Source: JBGANR01 sp044222225
GTDB lineage: Bacteria; Actinomycetota; Actinomycetes; Mycobacteriales; Mycobacteriaceae
DNA length: 64,000 nt
Direction of reading: 5' to 3'
NCBI GenBank assembly: GCA_044222225.1
Contig: JBGANR010000001.1
Span: 124,001 to 188,000, forward strand
Under the pieces are notes generated by a model. It made no database searches. It was not told where the DNA came from and saw only the letters and a list, made by a program, of their open reading frames with translations. Positions 51,456 through 59,859 of this stretch are shown here, piece by piece. The position numbers and the translations under genes were made by a program. Each line of letters starts with the position of its first letter. Within the stretch, counting starts at the first letter, position 1.

Positions 51456-53394
51456 CGCCGTCGAGTCTCGCGGCCGATCGGCGTCGGTCGCCGGGCTGCC
51501 GCCGCGGTTTCCGTTCAGCGCGGTGGTGGGCCAGGAATCGCTCAAGCTCGCGCTCGTCCTGACCGCCGTCACGCCGTCGATCGGCGGCGTGCTCATCCGC
51601 GGGGAGAAGGGCACGGCCAAATCGACGGCCGTCCGCGGACTGGGCCCGCTGCTCGGCGACACGGCCGGTGTCCCGGGGGCGGGCCCGCGCGGTGGCGTCG
51701 TCGAACTGCCGCTCGGCGCGACGGAGGACCGGGTCGTCGGGTCGATCGACCTCTCCTCGATCCTCTCCGGCGGTGCGGCGCGGTACACGCCCGGCCTGCT
51801 CGCCGCGGCCGACGGCGGCGTCCTCTACGTCGACGAGGTCAACCTGTTGCACGACCATCTCGTCGACGTCCTGCTCGACGCCGCGGCGATGGGCCGGGTG
51901 CACGTCGAGCGCGACGGCATCAGCCACACCGACCGGGCGAGCTTCGTCCTCGTCGGCACGATGAACCCCGAGGAGGGGGAGCTGCGGCCGCAGCTGCTCG
52001 ACCGCTTCGGGTTCGCCGTCGACGTCACGGCGCCGCGGGACGTCGCCGAGCGCACCGAGGTGGTTCGCCGCCGGCTCGCCTACGAGACGGATCCGGACGC
52101 CTTCGCGGCGCGGTTCGCCGCCGTCGACGCCGAACTCGCCGAACGGATCGCGGCCGCTCGCGCGCGCGTCGGCGGGGTGACGCTGCCGGAGCGTGAGCTC
52201 ACGCGGATCTCGGCGCTCTGCGCGTCGTTCGGCGTCGACGGACTGCGCGGCGACATCGTCATCGCGCGGGCGGCGCTGGCGCACGCCGCCTGGCGCGGGG
52301 CCGACGAGGTGACCGCCGACGACGTCCGCGCCGCCGCCGAGCTCGCGCTGCCGCACCGCCGACGCCGGGATCCGTTCGATGAGCCGGGTGCCGCCGAGGA
52401 CGACCTGCAGCGCGCGCTCGACGATGCGGCCGAGCACGCCGACGGTCCCGAGGACGACCCCGACGGCTCCGATCCAAGCGGTGGCGGGGCCGACGCGGGC
52501 GCCGCGCCCGACGCGCCGCCGGAAGGCGACACCGGGCGGCCCGCGCCGTCGGGCGACGCCCCGACCGGCAGGACGTCCGCGCCCGGCCGGGCATCGGCAC
52601 AGGTCAAGCCGCTGCGATTGCGCGGTGTCGGTGACGGCACCCCCGGCCGCCGCTCGCCCGCCCGGACGAGTCGCGGTCGCGTCGTCCGGCCGACGACGTC
52701 GGGCGGGCACGGCGTGCATCTCGTCGCGACGCTGCTCACCGCGGCCGGGCGCGGCGCCGGCCGCGTCGACGTCGCGGACGTGCGGCGCGCCGAACGGGAG
52801 GGACGCGAGGGCAATCTCGTCGTCTTCCTGCTCGATCTCTCCGGCTCGATGGCGGCCCGGCGCCGGCTCGACGCGGTGATCGTCGCCGTCGTCGCCGTCC
52901 TGCGGGACGCCTATCAGCGACGCGACCGCGTCGCCGTCGTCGCGATCCGGGGCGCGGCGGCGGAGGTCGTCGTGCCGCCGACGCGATCGGTCGACCTGGC
53001 CGTGCGTCGCCTCACGGGACTGCCGACCGGCGGCCGGACGCCGCTGGCCGAAGGACTGGTCGCCGTCGCCGACCTGCTGCGGCGTCAACGCATCGCCGAT
53101 CCGCAGCGCCGGGTGCTGCTCATCGCCGTGACGGACGGCCGAGCCACCTCCGGCACGCGGCCCAGAGCGCGGGCGCAACGCGCCGCGACGGCGCTGCGTC
53201 GCGAGGCGGTCGATACCGGCCGGCTCGGCGCCGTCGTCGTCGACTGCGAGGACGGTCATGTCCGGCTGGGCCTCGCCGCCGAACTCGGCCGGGCGCTGGG
53301 CGGCGAGACCGTCCGGCTGCGCGAACTCACCGGGAGGGCTCTGGCAGGGCTCGCCGGAGCCGATTCGGTCGACGTCACGAGAAAGGCCGCCTGA
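51448..53394 (+). CDS. Magnesium-chelatase-like AAA+/VWA protein (Rv2850c-like)
   Basis: A 648-residue fusion of a ChlI/BchI-type AAA+ ATPase and a ChlD-type VWA domain. Walker A is RGEKGTAKST near residue 55 and Walker B is GVLYVDEVNLL. A Pro/Gly/Asp-rich linker (about 320-400) leads to the VWA domain, with its MIDAS motif DLSGSM and a later TDGRAT. No large H subunit is present. The position before cobO and cobB suggests a role in cobalt insertion for cobalamin (a CobS/T-like function), although that is inference. It overlaps genes on both sides. Confidence 0.9.
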   Translation: MADAVESRGRSASVAGLPPRFPFSAVVGQESLKLALVLTAVTPSIGGVLIRGEKGTAKSTAVRGLGPLLGDTAGVPGAGPRGGVVELPLGATEDRVVGSIDLSSILSGGAARYTPGLLAAADGGVLYVDEVNLLHDHLVDVLLDAAAMGRVHVERDGISHTDRASFVLVGTMNPEEGELRPQLLDRFGFAVDVTAPRDVAERTEVVRRRLAYETDPDAFAARFAAVDAELAERIAAARARVGGVTLPERELTRISALCASFGVDGLRGDIVIARAALAHAAWRGADEVTADDVRAAAELALPHRRRRDPFDEPGAAEDDLQRALDDAAEHADGPEDDPDGSDPSGGGADAGAAPDAPPEGDTGRPAPSGDAPTGRTSAPGRASAQVKPLRLRGVGDGTPGRRSPARTSRGRVVRPTTSGGHGVHLVATLLTAAGRGAGRVDVADVRRAEREGREGNLVVFLLDLSGSMAARRRLDAVIVAVVAVLRDAYQRRDRVAVVAIRGAAAEVVVPPTRSVDLAVRRLTGLPTGGRTPLAEGLVAVADLLRRQRIADPQRRVLLIAVTDGRATSGTRPRARAQRAATALRREAVDTGRLGAVVVDCEDGHVRLGLAAELGRALGGETVRLRELTGRALAGLAGADSVDVTRKAA

Positions 53395-54011
53395 TGCCCA
53401 AGGGTGTACCGACGGTCGTTCCCGCCGACGGGTTGACGACCCGACAGCGCCGCAACCAGCCCGTGCTCGCCGTCCACACCGGCGCCGGGAAGGGCAAGTC
53501 GACGGCCGCGTTCGGCATGGCGATGCGGGCGTGGAACGCGGGGTTCCCGGTCGCGGTCTTCCAGTTCGTCAAGAGCGCCAAGTGGCGGGTGGGGGAGGAG
53601 ACCGCGCTGCGCGCACTCGGCGACGTCCATGCGAGCACCGGGGCCGGAGCGCCCGTCGAGTGGCACAAGATGGGGTCGGGCTGGTCGTGGCTGCGCCGCG
53701 ACGACGAGGCCGAGGTCGACCACGCCGACGCCGCGCGCGCCGGCTGGGCCGAGGTCGCCGACCGCCTGGCCCGCGGAGCGCACGGCTTCTACGTGCTCGA
53801 CGAGTTCACCTATCCGCTGCACTGGGGCTGGATCGACGTCGACGAGGTGGTCGCGGCGCTCGCCGGACGAGCACCGGGCCAGCACGTCGTCATCACCGGC
53901 CGCTACGCGCCGCAGCCGCTGCTCGACGCCGCCGACCTCGTCACGGAGATGACGAAGATCCGCCACCCGATGGACGCCGGACGCAAAGGCCAGCGGGGCA
54001 TCGAGTGGTGA
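53394..54011 (+). CDS. cobO: Corrinoid adenosyltransferase
   Basis: A 205-residue CobO/BtuR family enzyme that transfers the adenosyl group from ATP to cob(I)yrinate. The P-loop is HTGAGKGKSTAAFGMAMRAW (about residues 25-44), and FYVLDEFTYPLHWGWID is the second conserved segment. TGATG overlap with the chelatase gene. Confidence 0.95.
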   Translation: MPKGVPTVVPADGLTTRQRRNQPVLAVHTGAGKGKSTAAFGMAMRAWNAGFPVAVFQFVKSAKWRVGEETALRALGDVHASTGAGAPVEWHKMGSGWSWLRRDDEAEVDHADAARAGWAEVADRLARGAHGFYVLDEFTYPLHWGWIDVDEVVAALAGRAPGQHVVITGRYAPQPLLDAADLVTEMTKIRHPMDAGRKGQRGIEW

Positions 54012-54092
54012 TGGGCCGGCGGCCCTCTGCGGCCGGAGCCGCCGCGTGGTGACGGGCCGTGGCCGGCGACCCGTCATGGCCGGAGCGGCGCC
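54005..54092 (+). repeat. Imperfect tandem duplication at the cobO-cobB junction
   Basis: The motif GTGGTGA(T/C)GG occurs at 54005, 54046 and 54093. The first copy overlaps the cobO stop and the third contains the cobB start. The units between (41 and 47 nt) also share GGCCGGAGC segments. It looks like a duplicated junction that now forms the intergenic spacer. Confidence 0.45.
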
Positions 54093-55484
54093 GTGGTGAC
54101 GGTTCCCACCGTCGTCATCGCCGCGCCGGCGTCCGGGACGGGCAAGACGACGGTCGCGACCGGCATCGTCGCCGCCCTGGCGGCTCGCGGCACCGCCGTC
54201 GCGCCGTTCAAGGTCGGCCCGGACTTCATCGACCCCGGCTATCACGCACTGGCCGCCGGGCGTCCCGGCCGGAACCTCGATCCGGTCTTGACCAGCGAGG
54301 ACGTGCTCGTCCCGCTGCTGCGGCACGGCGCTCGCGGCGCGCACATCGCGGTCGTCGAGGGCGTCATGGGACTGTTCGACGGTCGCATCGAGACCGGCCC
54401 GGCCGTCGCTCGGGCGGCGCGCGGTTCGACGGCGCACGTCGCGGCGGCGCTCGGGGCTCCCGTCGTCCTCGTCGTCGACGGCTCCGGCCACAGTCAGTCG
54501 CTCGCGGCGCTGCTGCACGGTTTCGCGACGTTCGATCCGTCGGCGCGCGTCGCCGGGGTGATCCTCAACCGCGTCGGCAGCGAGCGGCACGAGCAGGTGT
54601 TGCGGGCGGCCTGTGAGGCCGTCGGCCTCCCGGTGCTCGGCGCGCTGCCGCGGGCGGCGGCGCTCGCGGTGCCGTCGCGGCACCTCGGGCTCGTGCCGGC
54701 GGCCGAGCGTGCGGCGCCCGCGGTCGAGGCCGTCGCCGCGATGGGCGAGCTGGCGGCGCGTCACCTGGACCTCGACGCGATCGTCCGGCTCGCCGCGACC
54801 GCCGTCACTCCGGCGTCGGTGATGTATTCGCCCGCCGACGCCGTCGGCGAACCCGCGGCCGGCCGGCCGGTGGTGGCCGTGGCGGGCGGGCCGGCATTCA
54901 CCTTCGGCTACGCCGAGCACCGGGAGCTGCTGACGGCCGCGGGCGCCGACGTCGTCGCCTTCGATCCGCTCGGTGACCCGCTGCCCCCGGACACGGCGGC
55001 CGTCGTCGTCGGTGGCGGCTTTCCGGAGGAGCATGCGGCGGCGTTGGCGGACAATGACCAGCTCCGACGTGCGCTGGCCGAGGCGGCGGCGTCCGGCATG
55101 CCGATCCACGCCGAATGCGCCGGGCTGACCTATCTGTGCCGCAGCCTCGACGGACACCCGATGGTCGGTGCCCTCGACGCCGAGGCGGTCTTCACGTCGC
55201 GGTTGACGCTCGGCTATTGGGACGCCGTCGCGCTGACCGACTCGCCGGCCTTCGCGGCGGGCACCCGGATCACGGGCCACGAGTTCCACCGGACCGTCGT
55301 CACGGGGCTCGGCGGTGCGGCCTGGGGCTGGTCGGGTCCGAGCGGGGCCGTCCGCGAGGGCGCGGTCGTCGCCGGGGTGCACGCGTCCTACCTGCACACC
55401 CATCCCGTGGCGAACCCAGCGGGCGTCGCGCGTTTCGTACGGGCGGCGGCCGGTCGACGGCGTCAGCCGTCCTCGGATTGCTGA
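54093..55484 (+). CDS. cobB: Cobyrinic acid a,c-diamide synthase
   Basis: A 463-residue CobB/CbiA glutamine amidotransferase that amidates the a and c side chains of the corrin. The N-terminal ATP-binding fold has VIAAPASGTGKTTVATGI and FKVGPDFIDPGYH, and the C-terminal GATase domain has the nucleophile Cys in IHAECAGLTYLCRS with His in VHASYLHTHP. The GTG at 54093 (GTGGTGACG) is the first of two possible adjacent start codons. Last cobalamin gene of the block. Confidence 0.95.
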   Translation: MVTVPTVVIAAPASGTGKTTVATGIVAALAARGTAVAPFKVGPDFIDPGYHALAAGRPGRNLDPVLTSEDVLVPLLRHGARGAHIAVVEGVMGLFDGRIETGPAVARAARGSTAHVAAALGAPVVLVVDGSGHSQSLAALLHGFATFDPSARVAGVILNRVGSERHEQVLRAACEAVGLPVLGALPRAAALAVPSRHLGLVPAAERAAPAVEAVAAMGELAARHLDLDAIVRLAATAVTPASVMYSPADAVGEPAAGRPVVAVAGGPAFTFGYAEHRELLTAAGADVVAFDPLGDPLPPDTAAVVVGGGFPEEHAAALADNDQLRRALAEAAASGMPIHAECAGLTYLCRSLDGHPMVGALDAEAVFTSRLTLGYWDAVALTDSPAFAAGTRITGHEFHRTVVTGLGGAAWGWSGPSGAVREGAVVAGVHASYLHTHPVANPAGVARFVRAAAGRRRQPSSDC

Positions 55485-55503
55485 ATCGATTCGGATTGCG
55501 CTG

Positions 55504-55546
55504 CAGTATGCATTTCGTAGGTTAAGAGCCTACGAAATGCATACTG
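55504..55546. terminator. AT-rich 18-bp palindrome between cobB and methyltransferase gene
   Basis: Perfect 18-bp arms (55504-55521 and 55529-55546, beginning CAGTATGCATTTCG) around a TTAAGAG loop, lying between two convergent genes. It can act as a bidirectional terminator, but its AT content is far above its surroundings. The next 40 nt continue AT-rich (TATATATCATGTATTTTTAG), so it may also mark an insertion boundary. Confidence 0.55.
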
Positions 55547-55588
55547 ACGGGAGCTATATATCATGTATTTTTAGCTGGGCTGAGCGAT

Positions 55589-56428
55589 TCACCTCGTCGA
55601 CGTCCGCTGCCGGTTTTCGTACAGTGCGATCGCCGCCGCGACCGAGACGTTCAGCGACTCGACGTCGGGGTCCATCGGGATCGAGTACCGACGCGGGGCG
55701 AGCGCGTCCCATTCATCCGAGACTCCGTGCCGTTCGCCGCCGACGACGAGCGCAAGCGGTTTCGGAACGGACCGGATGGCGCTGAGCGGTTCCGGGGCGT
55801 CGGCGGTGAGACAGGCGAGGGGCAAGCCCTCCCGCCGGGCGTGCTCGTGGAATTCGCCGCGTGAGGCGAGGATGACGGGGACGGCGAAGACGAGGCCGCG
55901 ACTGGCGCGTACCAGGCGACGGTCGAGCGTCGTGGTCAGTCCGCTGTCGATGAGGACGACGCCGGCCGCGCCCAGTGCGCACGCCGTGCGGATGATCGCG
56001 CCGATGTTGCCGACCAGCCGGACGCCGTCGAGGACGACGATGTCGCCCATCGCATTCAGGTCCGGCAACGCGGGTGGCCGCGGGCTGTGCGCGAGTGCGA
56101 AGACACGGCACTGCTTCTGCCCGCCGAAGAGGTGCCGCATGACGGCGGGGGACAGGGTGTGCGACGGTATCGCGCCGCCGACGGCCGGGTGAAAGGGTGC
56201 CGGATCGGTGCCGCCGGTGGTGTACAGGCTGTCGATCCGGACACCGCATCGAAGTGCCTGCAGGATGTTCTCCTCGTCGTCGATGACGAACACCCGCGGT
56301 CTGGCCGAGCGGTTGCGCAGAACGTCGGCGATACGACGGGCGACCGGGTGGCGGACGTCGTCGATCGTCTCTTCGGTCGTGACGGAGCAACCGGGTGCGC
56401 GAATGCCGTATTCGATCGTGTCGGTCAT
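55589..56428 (-). CDS. tsnR: 23S rRNA 2'-O-methyltransferase, thiostrepton-resistance (TsnR/Tsr) type
   Basis: A 279-residue SPOUT (SpoU/TrmH) methyltransferase. The similarity to Streptomyces thiostrepton-resistance enzymes runs the whole length: an N-terminal L30e-like RNA-binding domain (about 45-115, with RHLFGGQKQCRVFALAHSPRP), then VVLDGVRLVGNIGAIIRTA with the AdoMet-knot residues (Asn141, Arg147), LVVGGERHGVSD and IPMDPDVESLNVSVAAAI. Tsr methylates A1067 of 23S rRNA and prevents thiopeptide binding to the GTPase centre. It lies 51 nt downstream of a TipA-like regulator gene in the same direction. I am confident of the subfamily; the target base is inferred. Confidence 0.85.
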   Translation of the reverse strand: MTDTIEYGIRAPGCSVTTEETIDDVRHPVARRIADVLRNRSARPRVFVIDDEENILQALRCGVRIDSLYTTGGTDPAPFHPAVGGAIPSHTLSPAVMRHLFGGQKQCRVFALAHSPRPPALPDLNAMGDIVVLDGVRLVGNIGAIIRTACALGAAGVVLIDSGLTTTLDRRLVRASRGLVFAVPVILASRGEFHEHARREGLPLACLTADAPEPLSAIRSVPKPLALVVGGERHGVSDEWDALAPRRYSIPMDPDVESLNVSVAAAIALYENRQRTSTR

Positions 56429-56479
56429 GGGCGCCAGCGTTCAGGATGACGCGACGTCAGGGTCAAGCCGCCGTGATCG

Positions 56480-57343
56480 TCATTCCCATCCGGCGGCGTC
56501 GGGATCGATGCCGCGCGCCCGTGCGGCGGCGTCGACGACGGCCGTCAGCCAGCCGCTCAGACCGGGTTCCAGATCGTCGAGGCGGGCGCTGAACCGCGGA
56601 TCGTCGTCGTACAACCGCGCCAGACACACGTGCATCGAGGGAGAGCAGTCGAAGAGCCGGCCGATCATCGCCCGGTGCTGTTCGGCGAGTTCGTCGGCTC
56701 GGAGAGAACCGGGCTCGACGCTCGATCGTTTGGCCGCGGCCAACGCGGCGTAGACCGCTTCGCCGTTCCGATGCAGTTCGGCCCGGCGTTCGGCGGAGAG
56801 CACGGCGGCGTTCTCTTCGAACTGGGCCCACTGCTCGGACGCGCCCCATCGGACACGGGCCTCGTCGGCCCAGTCCTCCCGCCACCCGCGCCCGAAGAGC
56901 TCGGCCTGTTCGTGTGCCGTCAGCGTGGTGCCACTCGCCCGAGTCGTGAGAATCCTGTCGACGGCGTCGGCCATCCGGCGCAGGCCGGCGATCCGTTCGT
57001 CGAGGAGGTCGCGTTGCCGACGGAGCTGTTCGAGTTCGTCGACCGCGGGATCGTCGAGGAGCGTCGCGATCTTCGCGAGGCTGAACCCGAGCGCCTGATA
57101 GACGAGAACGCGGTGGACGCGTCCGATATCGGTCGCTGAGTAGGTGCGGTAGCCGGCCGGTGTGCGATCACTCGGCCGGACCAATCCGATTCGGTCCCAG
57201 TGATGAAGCGTTCGGACACTCACGCCGACCGACGCGGCGGCGGCGCCCACCGTCATCTCGGCCACCGTAAGGTCACCGGCCGGCTCGGCACCCGGCCCGG
57301 TGCGCGGCCGCGGGGTCATCGACTCCGGCGCGTTGACGTCCAT
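56480..57343 (-). CDS. TipA-like MerR regulator with thiopeptide-binding TipAS domain
   Basis: A 287-residue regulator. Residues 28-100 form a MerR winged helix (VGVSVRTLHHWDRIGLVRPS, AGYRTYSATDIGRVHRV), followed by a coiled dimerisation helix to about 132 and a TipAS domain (138-275): LTAHEQAELFG, WADEARVRWGASEQW, then LFDCSPSMHVCLARLY and PGLSGWLTAVVDAA. Cys233 and Cys240 match the two TipAS cysteines (207 and 214 in TipAL), one of which bonds covalently to thiopeptide dehydroalanine. The ATG is preceded by GGAGG. An inverted TGCCC-N14-GGGCA lies at 57384-57407. The gene precedes the tsnR-like gene. Confidence 0.9.
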   Translation of the reverse strand: MDVNAPESMTPRPRTGPGAEPAGDLTVAEMTVGAAAASVGVSVRTLHHWDRIGLVRPSDRTPAGYRTYSATDIGRVHRVLVYQALGFSLAKIATLLDDPAVDELEQLRRQRDLLDERIAGLRRMADAVDRILTTRASGTTLTAHEQAELFGRGWREDWADEARVRWGASEQWAQFEENAAVLSAERRAELHRNGEAVYAALAAAKRSSVEPGSLRADELAEQHRAMIGRLFDCSPSMHVCLARLYDDDPRFSARLDDLEPGLSGWLTAVVDAAARARGIDPDAAGWE

Positions 57344-57383
57344 CGGTCGCGTCCTCCGTTGTGGTCAGCGTGCGTCAGATCCT

Positions 57384-57407
57384 TGCCCGTCACCGCCCGC
57401 GGGGGCA
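57384..57407. promoter_or_regulatory. Inverted repeat between tipA-like and cysteine dioxygenase genes
   Basis: TGCCC (57384-57388) and GGGCA (57403-57407) with a 14-nt spacer, in a 74-nt divergent promoter region. It is a candidate binding site for the TipA-like regulator, but the arms are short. Confidence 0.3.
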
Positions 57408-57417
57408 GCGTGGAGCC

Positions 57418-57948
57418 ATGAGCACCGTCGCCCGCGTCGTCGCACCACGTTCGCTCTCCAGTCTGCCGACCCGGTTGCGACCCGCCGACCTGCTGCGATT
57501 GACCGATGAGGGCGCAGCTGACGTGCTCGACGGATACTACGACGACGTCCTGCCTGCCGAGTGGCCGAACGACGCCCGCTGGTCGCGGCGCCTGACGCGT
57601 GACGGTGAGGTCGAGCTGTGGCTCATCGGCTGGGTGCCCGAGCGGTCGGCGCAACTGCACGATCACGGCGGCTCGCTCGGCGCACTCACCGTCCTGTCCG
57701 GTTCGCTGCGCGAGGTGCGCTGGGACGGCACCGGGCTCGCCACGAGGCGGTTGGACGCGGGCGACCAGGCCGCGTTCCCGCTCGGCTGGGTGCACGACGT
57801 CATGCGCCATCCGTCGGCCACCGATCACCTCGCCGACCCGACGCTGTCGGTGCACGCCTACTCGCCGCCGTTGACGGTCACGTCGTTCTACGACGTCAGC
57901 GGCGACGGCGTGCTGCGCCGTACCGGCAGTGAACTGACCAGGCCGTAG
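57418..57948 (+). CDS. Cysteine dioxygenase family protein
   Basis: A 176-residue cupin of the cysteine dioxygenase type I group. The iron-binding His pair lies in AQLHDHGGSLGALTVLSG (about residues 79-96) and the third His in SVHAYSPPL. A GWVHDV segment follows the mid region. CDOs oxidise L-cysteine to cysteine sulfinate with a mononuclear Fe(II). A TGGAGCC site precedes ATG 57418. It diverges from the tipA-like gene. Actinobacterial homologues are often beside rhodanese genes, and none is here. Confidence 0.88.
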   Translation: MSTVARVVAPRSLSSLPTRLRPADLLRLTDEGAADVLDGYYDDVLPAEWPNDARWSRRLTRDGEVELWLIGWVPERSAQLHDHGGSLGALTVLSGSLREVRWDGTGLATRRLDAGDQAAFPLGWVHDVMRHPSATDHLADPTLSVHAYSPPLTVTSFYDVSGDGVLRRTGSELTRP

Positions 57949-57958
57949 GCCCGAGGAC

Positions 57959-58282
57959 TCAGCGGCGCCGCAGCCAGGCGGCCCGTCGCGCGGCGGTCCG
58001 CGGCGGCGCCGGGTCCGCTCCGACGGCGGCCCGGAGCGCGTCGGCGACACGGATCAACGCCAGCCGCACCTCGATCGGGTTCGTCCCCTCGGCGGTCACG
58101 GTGATCGTCTTGCCGACCACCGGGCCGAGCACACCGGGACCCAGCGTGAAGAGCGGCACGTTGACCCGTCGATCTCCGCAGGCGACCGTCACGCGCGCCC
58201 GCAGGCCCGCGACGGTGTGGGCGAGCCGCTCGGCCGCGGCCGACGTGAGCTCGCGGCGTGCGGCGATCTGTTCGACGTCCAT
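57959..58282 (-). CDS. HPr-like protein lacking the phosphorylated histidine
   Basis: A 107-residue protein. Residues 11-88 follow the HPr fold pattern: a helix TSAAAERLAHTVAGL, a strand RVTVACGDRRVNV, a helix LFTLGPGVLG, a strand GKTITVTAEG and a final helix. Where HPr has LHARPA with the phosphorylated His15, this has ELTSAAAE, so it cannot carry phosphate in the usual way. The C-terminus is Arg-rich. GAGGAG lies 6 nt before the ATG. It may be a regulatory relative of PTS components. No PTS gene is nearby. Confidence 0.55.
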   Translation of the reverse strand: MDVEQIAARRELTSAAAERLAHTVAGLRARVTVACGDRRVNVPLFTLGPGVLGPVVGKTITVTAEGTNPIEVRLALIRVADALRAAVGADPAPPRTAARRAAWLRRR

Positions 58283-58345
58283 GGGATGCTCCTCGGAGTC
58301 GCGGCTGTCGGTGTTACACCGGACTATCAGTCGTTTCGGAGGCCA

Positions 58346-59593
58346 TCAGTAGATCAGGCCGACGATCGTCGCGCTGATGAAGCTGACCAGCGAGGCGCCG
58401 TACAGCAGCTTCAGCCCGAACTTGGCGATGGAATCGCCCTTCTGCGGGTTGAGGCTCTTGACGGCGCCGGCGATGATGCCGATCGAGCTGAAGTTGGCGA
58501 AGCTCACGAGGAAGGTCGAGCAGATCGCGTAGCTGCGCTCCGAGAGCGGCGTGCCGGTCGGCGCGACGCCCGAACCGGGCGGCGGGTTCGTCTGGCCGAG
58601 GTTGATCATGGCGACGAACTCGTTGGTGACGAGTTTGGTGGCCATGTGGCTGCCGACGGCGGTCGCCTCGCTCCAGGGGACACCCGTCAGCCAGGCGAGC
58701 GGCGAGAAGGCGTATCCGAGGATCTGGTCGAAGGTCGTGCCGTTGAACAGCCCACGGCAGATGCCGTTGAGCATGCCCATGAGGGCGATGAAGCCGATGA
58801 GCATCGCGGCGACCGCGAGCGCGACCTTGGCGCCGTCCATGATGTATTCGCCGAGCATCTCGAAGAACGAGCGATGCGGCGTACCCGCGATGTCGCCGCC
58901 GAGCTGCTTGTCCTCTTCGGTCAGCTCGTACGGGTTGATGATCTGCACGACGATGAACGCGCCGAACAGGTTCATGATGACGGCCGTGAAGACGAACTTG
59001 GCGTCGATCATGGTGACGTAGGCGCCGAGGATCGAGGCCGAGACCGTCGACATCGCCGATGCGCACAGCGTGTACAGCCGCTTCTCGTTGAGATGCGGGA
59101 GCAGGTTCTTGACCGAGATGAACACCTCGGACTGACCGAGGATGAGCGACGCGGCGCCGTTGAACGACTCGAGCCGGCCGAGGCCGTTGACCTTGGACAG
59201 CACCAGGCCGAGGTAGCGGATGATGAGCGGCAGCACCCGGAGGTACTGCAGGATGCCGATGAGCGCCGACACGAAGATGATCGGCAGCAGAACGGCGAAG
59301 AAGAACGGCACGGGCGGATCGACCTGGTGCGCCTGCGTGCCGGCGAGCGAGCCGAAGACGAAGGCGACGCCCTCCCAGGCGAAGCCGAGCAGGTCGCCGA
59401 AGCGGGCGCCCACCCAGGCCAGGGCATTGCGCCCCGGCTCGGTCTTGAGCATGACCAGTCCGAGCGTGACCTGGATCGCCAGGAGGAGCGCGATCCACTT
59501 GGCTCTGGACAGGACCAGACCGCGGTCGCTGCTGGGCAGCCATGCGAGGAGAAGGAAGACGACCAGGCCGAACATGCCGACGACGTAGTGCAT
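58346..59593 (-). CDS. nupC: Concentrative nucleoside transporter (NupC family)
   Basis: A 415-residue CNT transporter. Eight or more hydrophobic segments. The family motifs are seen as FNGAASLILGQSEVFISVKNLLP (near residue 147, nucleoside-binding QSE motif), TVSASILGAYV, and KLVTNEFVAMINL and SFANFSSIGIIAG near the end. It imports nucleosides with H+ or Na+. The gene is alone, on the minus strand, before the fdxA-dap block. Confidence 0.93.
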   Translation of the reverse strand: MHYVVGMFGLVVFLLLAWLPSSDRGLVLSRAKWIALLLAIQVTLGLVMLKTEPGRNALAWVGARFGDLLGFAWEGVAFVFGSLAGTQAHQVDPPVPFFFAVLLPIIFVSALIGILQYLRVLPLIIRYLGLVLSKVNGLGRLESFNGAASLILGQSEVFISVKNLLPHLNEKRLYTLCASAMSTVSASILGAYVTMIDAKFVFTAVIMNLFGAFIVVQIINPYELTEEDKQLGGDIAGTPHRSFFEMLGEYIMDGAKVALAVAAMLIGFIALMGMLNGICRGLFNGTTFDQILGYAFSPLAWLTGVPWSEATAVGSHMATKLVTNEFVAMINLGQTNPPPGSGVAPTGTPLSERSYAICSTFLVSFANFSSIGIIAGAVKSLNPQKGDSIAKFGLKLLYGASLVSFISATIVGLIY

Positions 59594-59859
59594 GCGACGA
59601 TCTAAGCGCGGCGCAGGGCGGGTCGTACGAGTTCTCGGGAATCACGGGGAGCGGGATCGGGCCGGGGCGTATGGGCCCGTGTCGCGGTGGTCCGTGTCAC
59701 ACTGCTCGGTGGTTAGGCGACGCTGAGTTGTCCGGCGCGATCGCCGGGGCGGATACTGGTAGGCCGGGGTGGGACCCGGCCCCCATACCATTCGACGGTT
59801 CGACGTCTGCTGCCCGCGCGGCGGAGTCGGGCCCGACGTCCGCGCGTGAAGGAGTGCTG
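59594..59859 (+). promoter_or_regulatory. Divergent region with promoter of fdxA
   Basis: 266 nt without a supported gene. TTGTCC (59728-59733), an 18-nt spacer and GATACT (59752-59757) make a reasonable promoter for the ferredoxin gene, with a leader of about 95 nt. Confidence 0.45.

Noticed and set aside
54060..55484. A second chelatase or transposon-like origin for the GC-rich cobO-cobB spacer repeats
   Set aside because: The repeats are short and local and there is no transposase or target-site duplication.
59542..59859. N-terminal extension of the ferredoxin by about 106 residues
   Set aside because: The extension has no conserved sequence, and GTG 59860 with GAAGGAG gives the normal family start.
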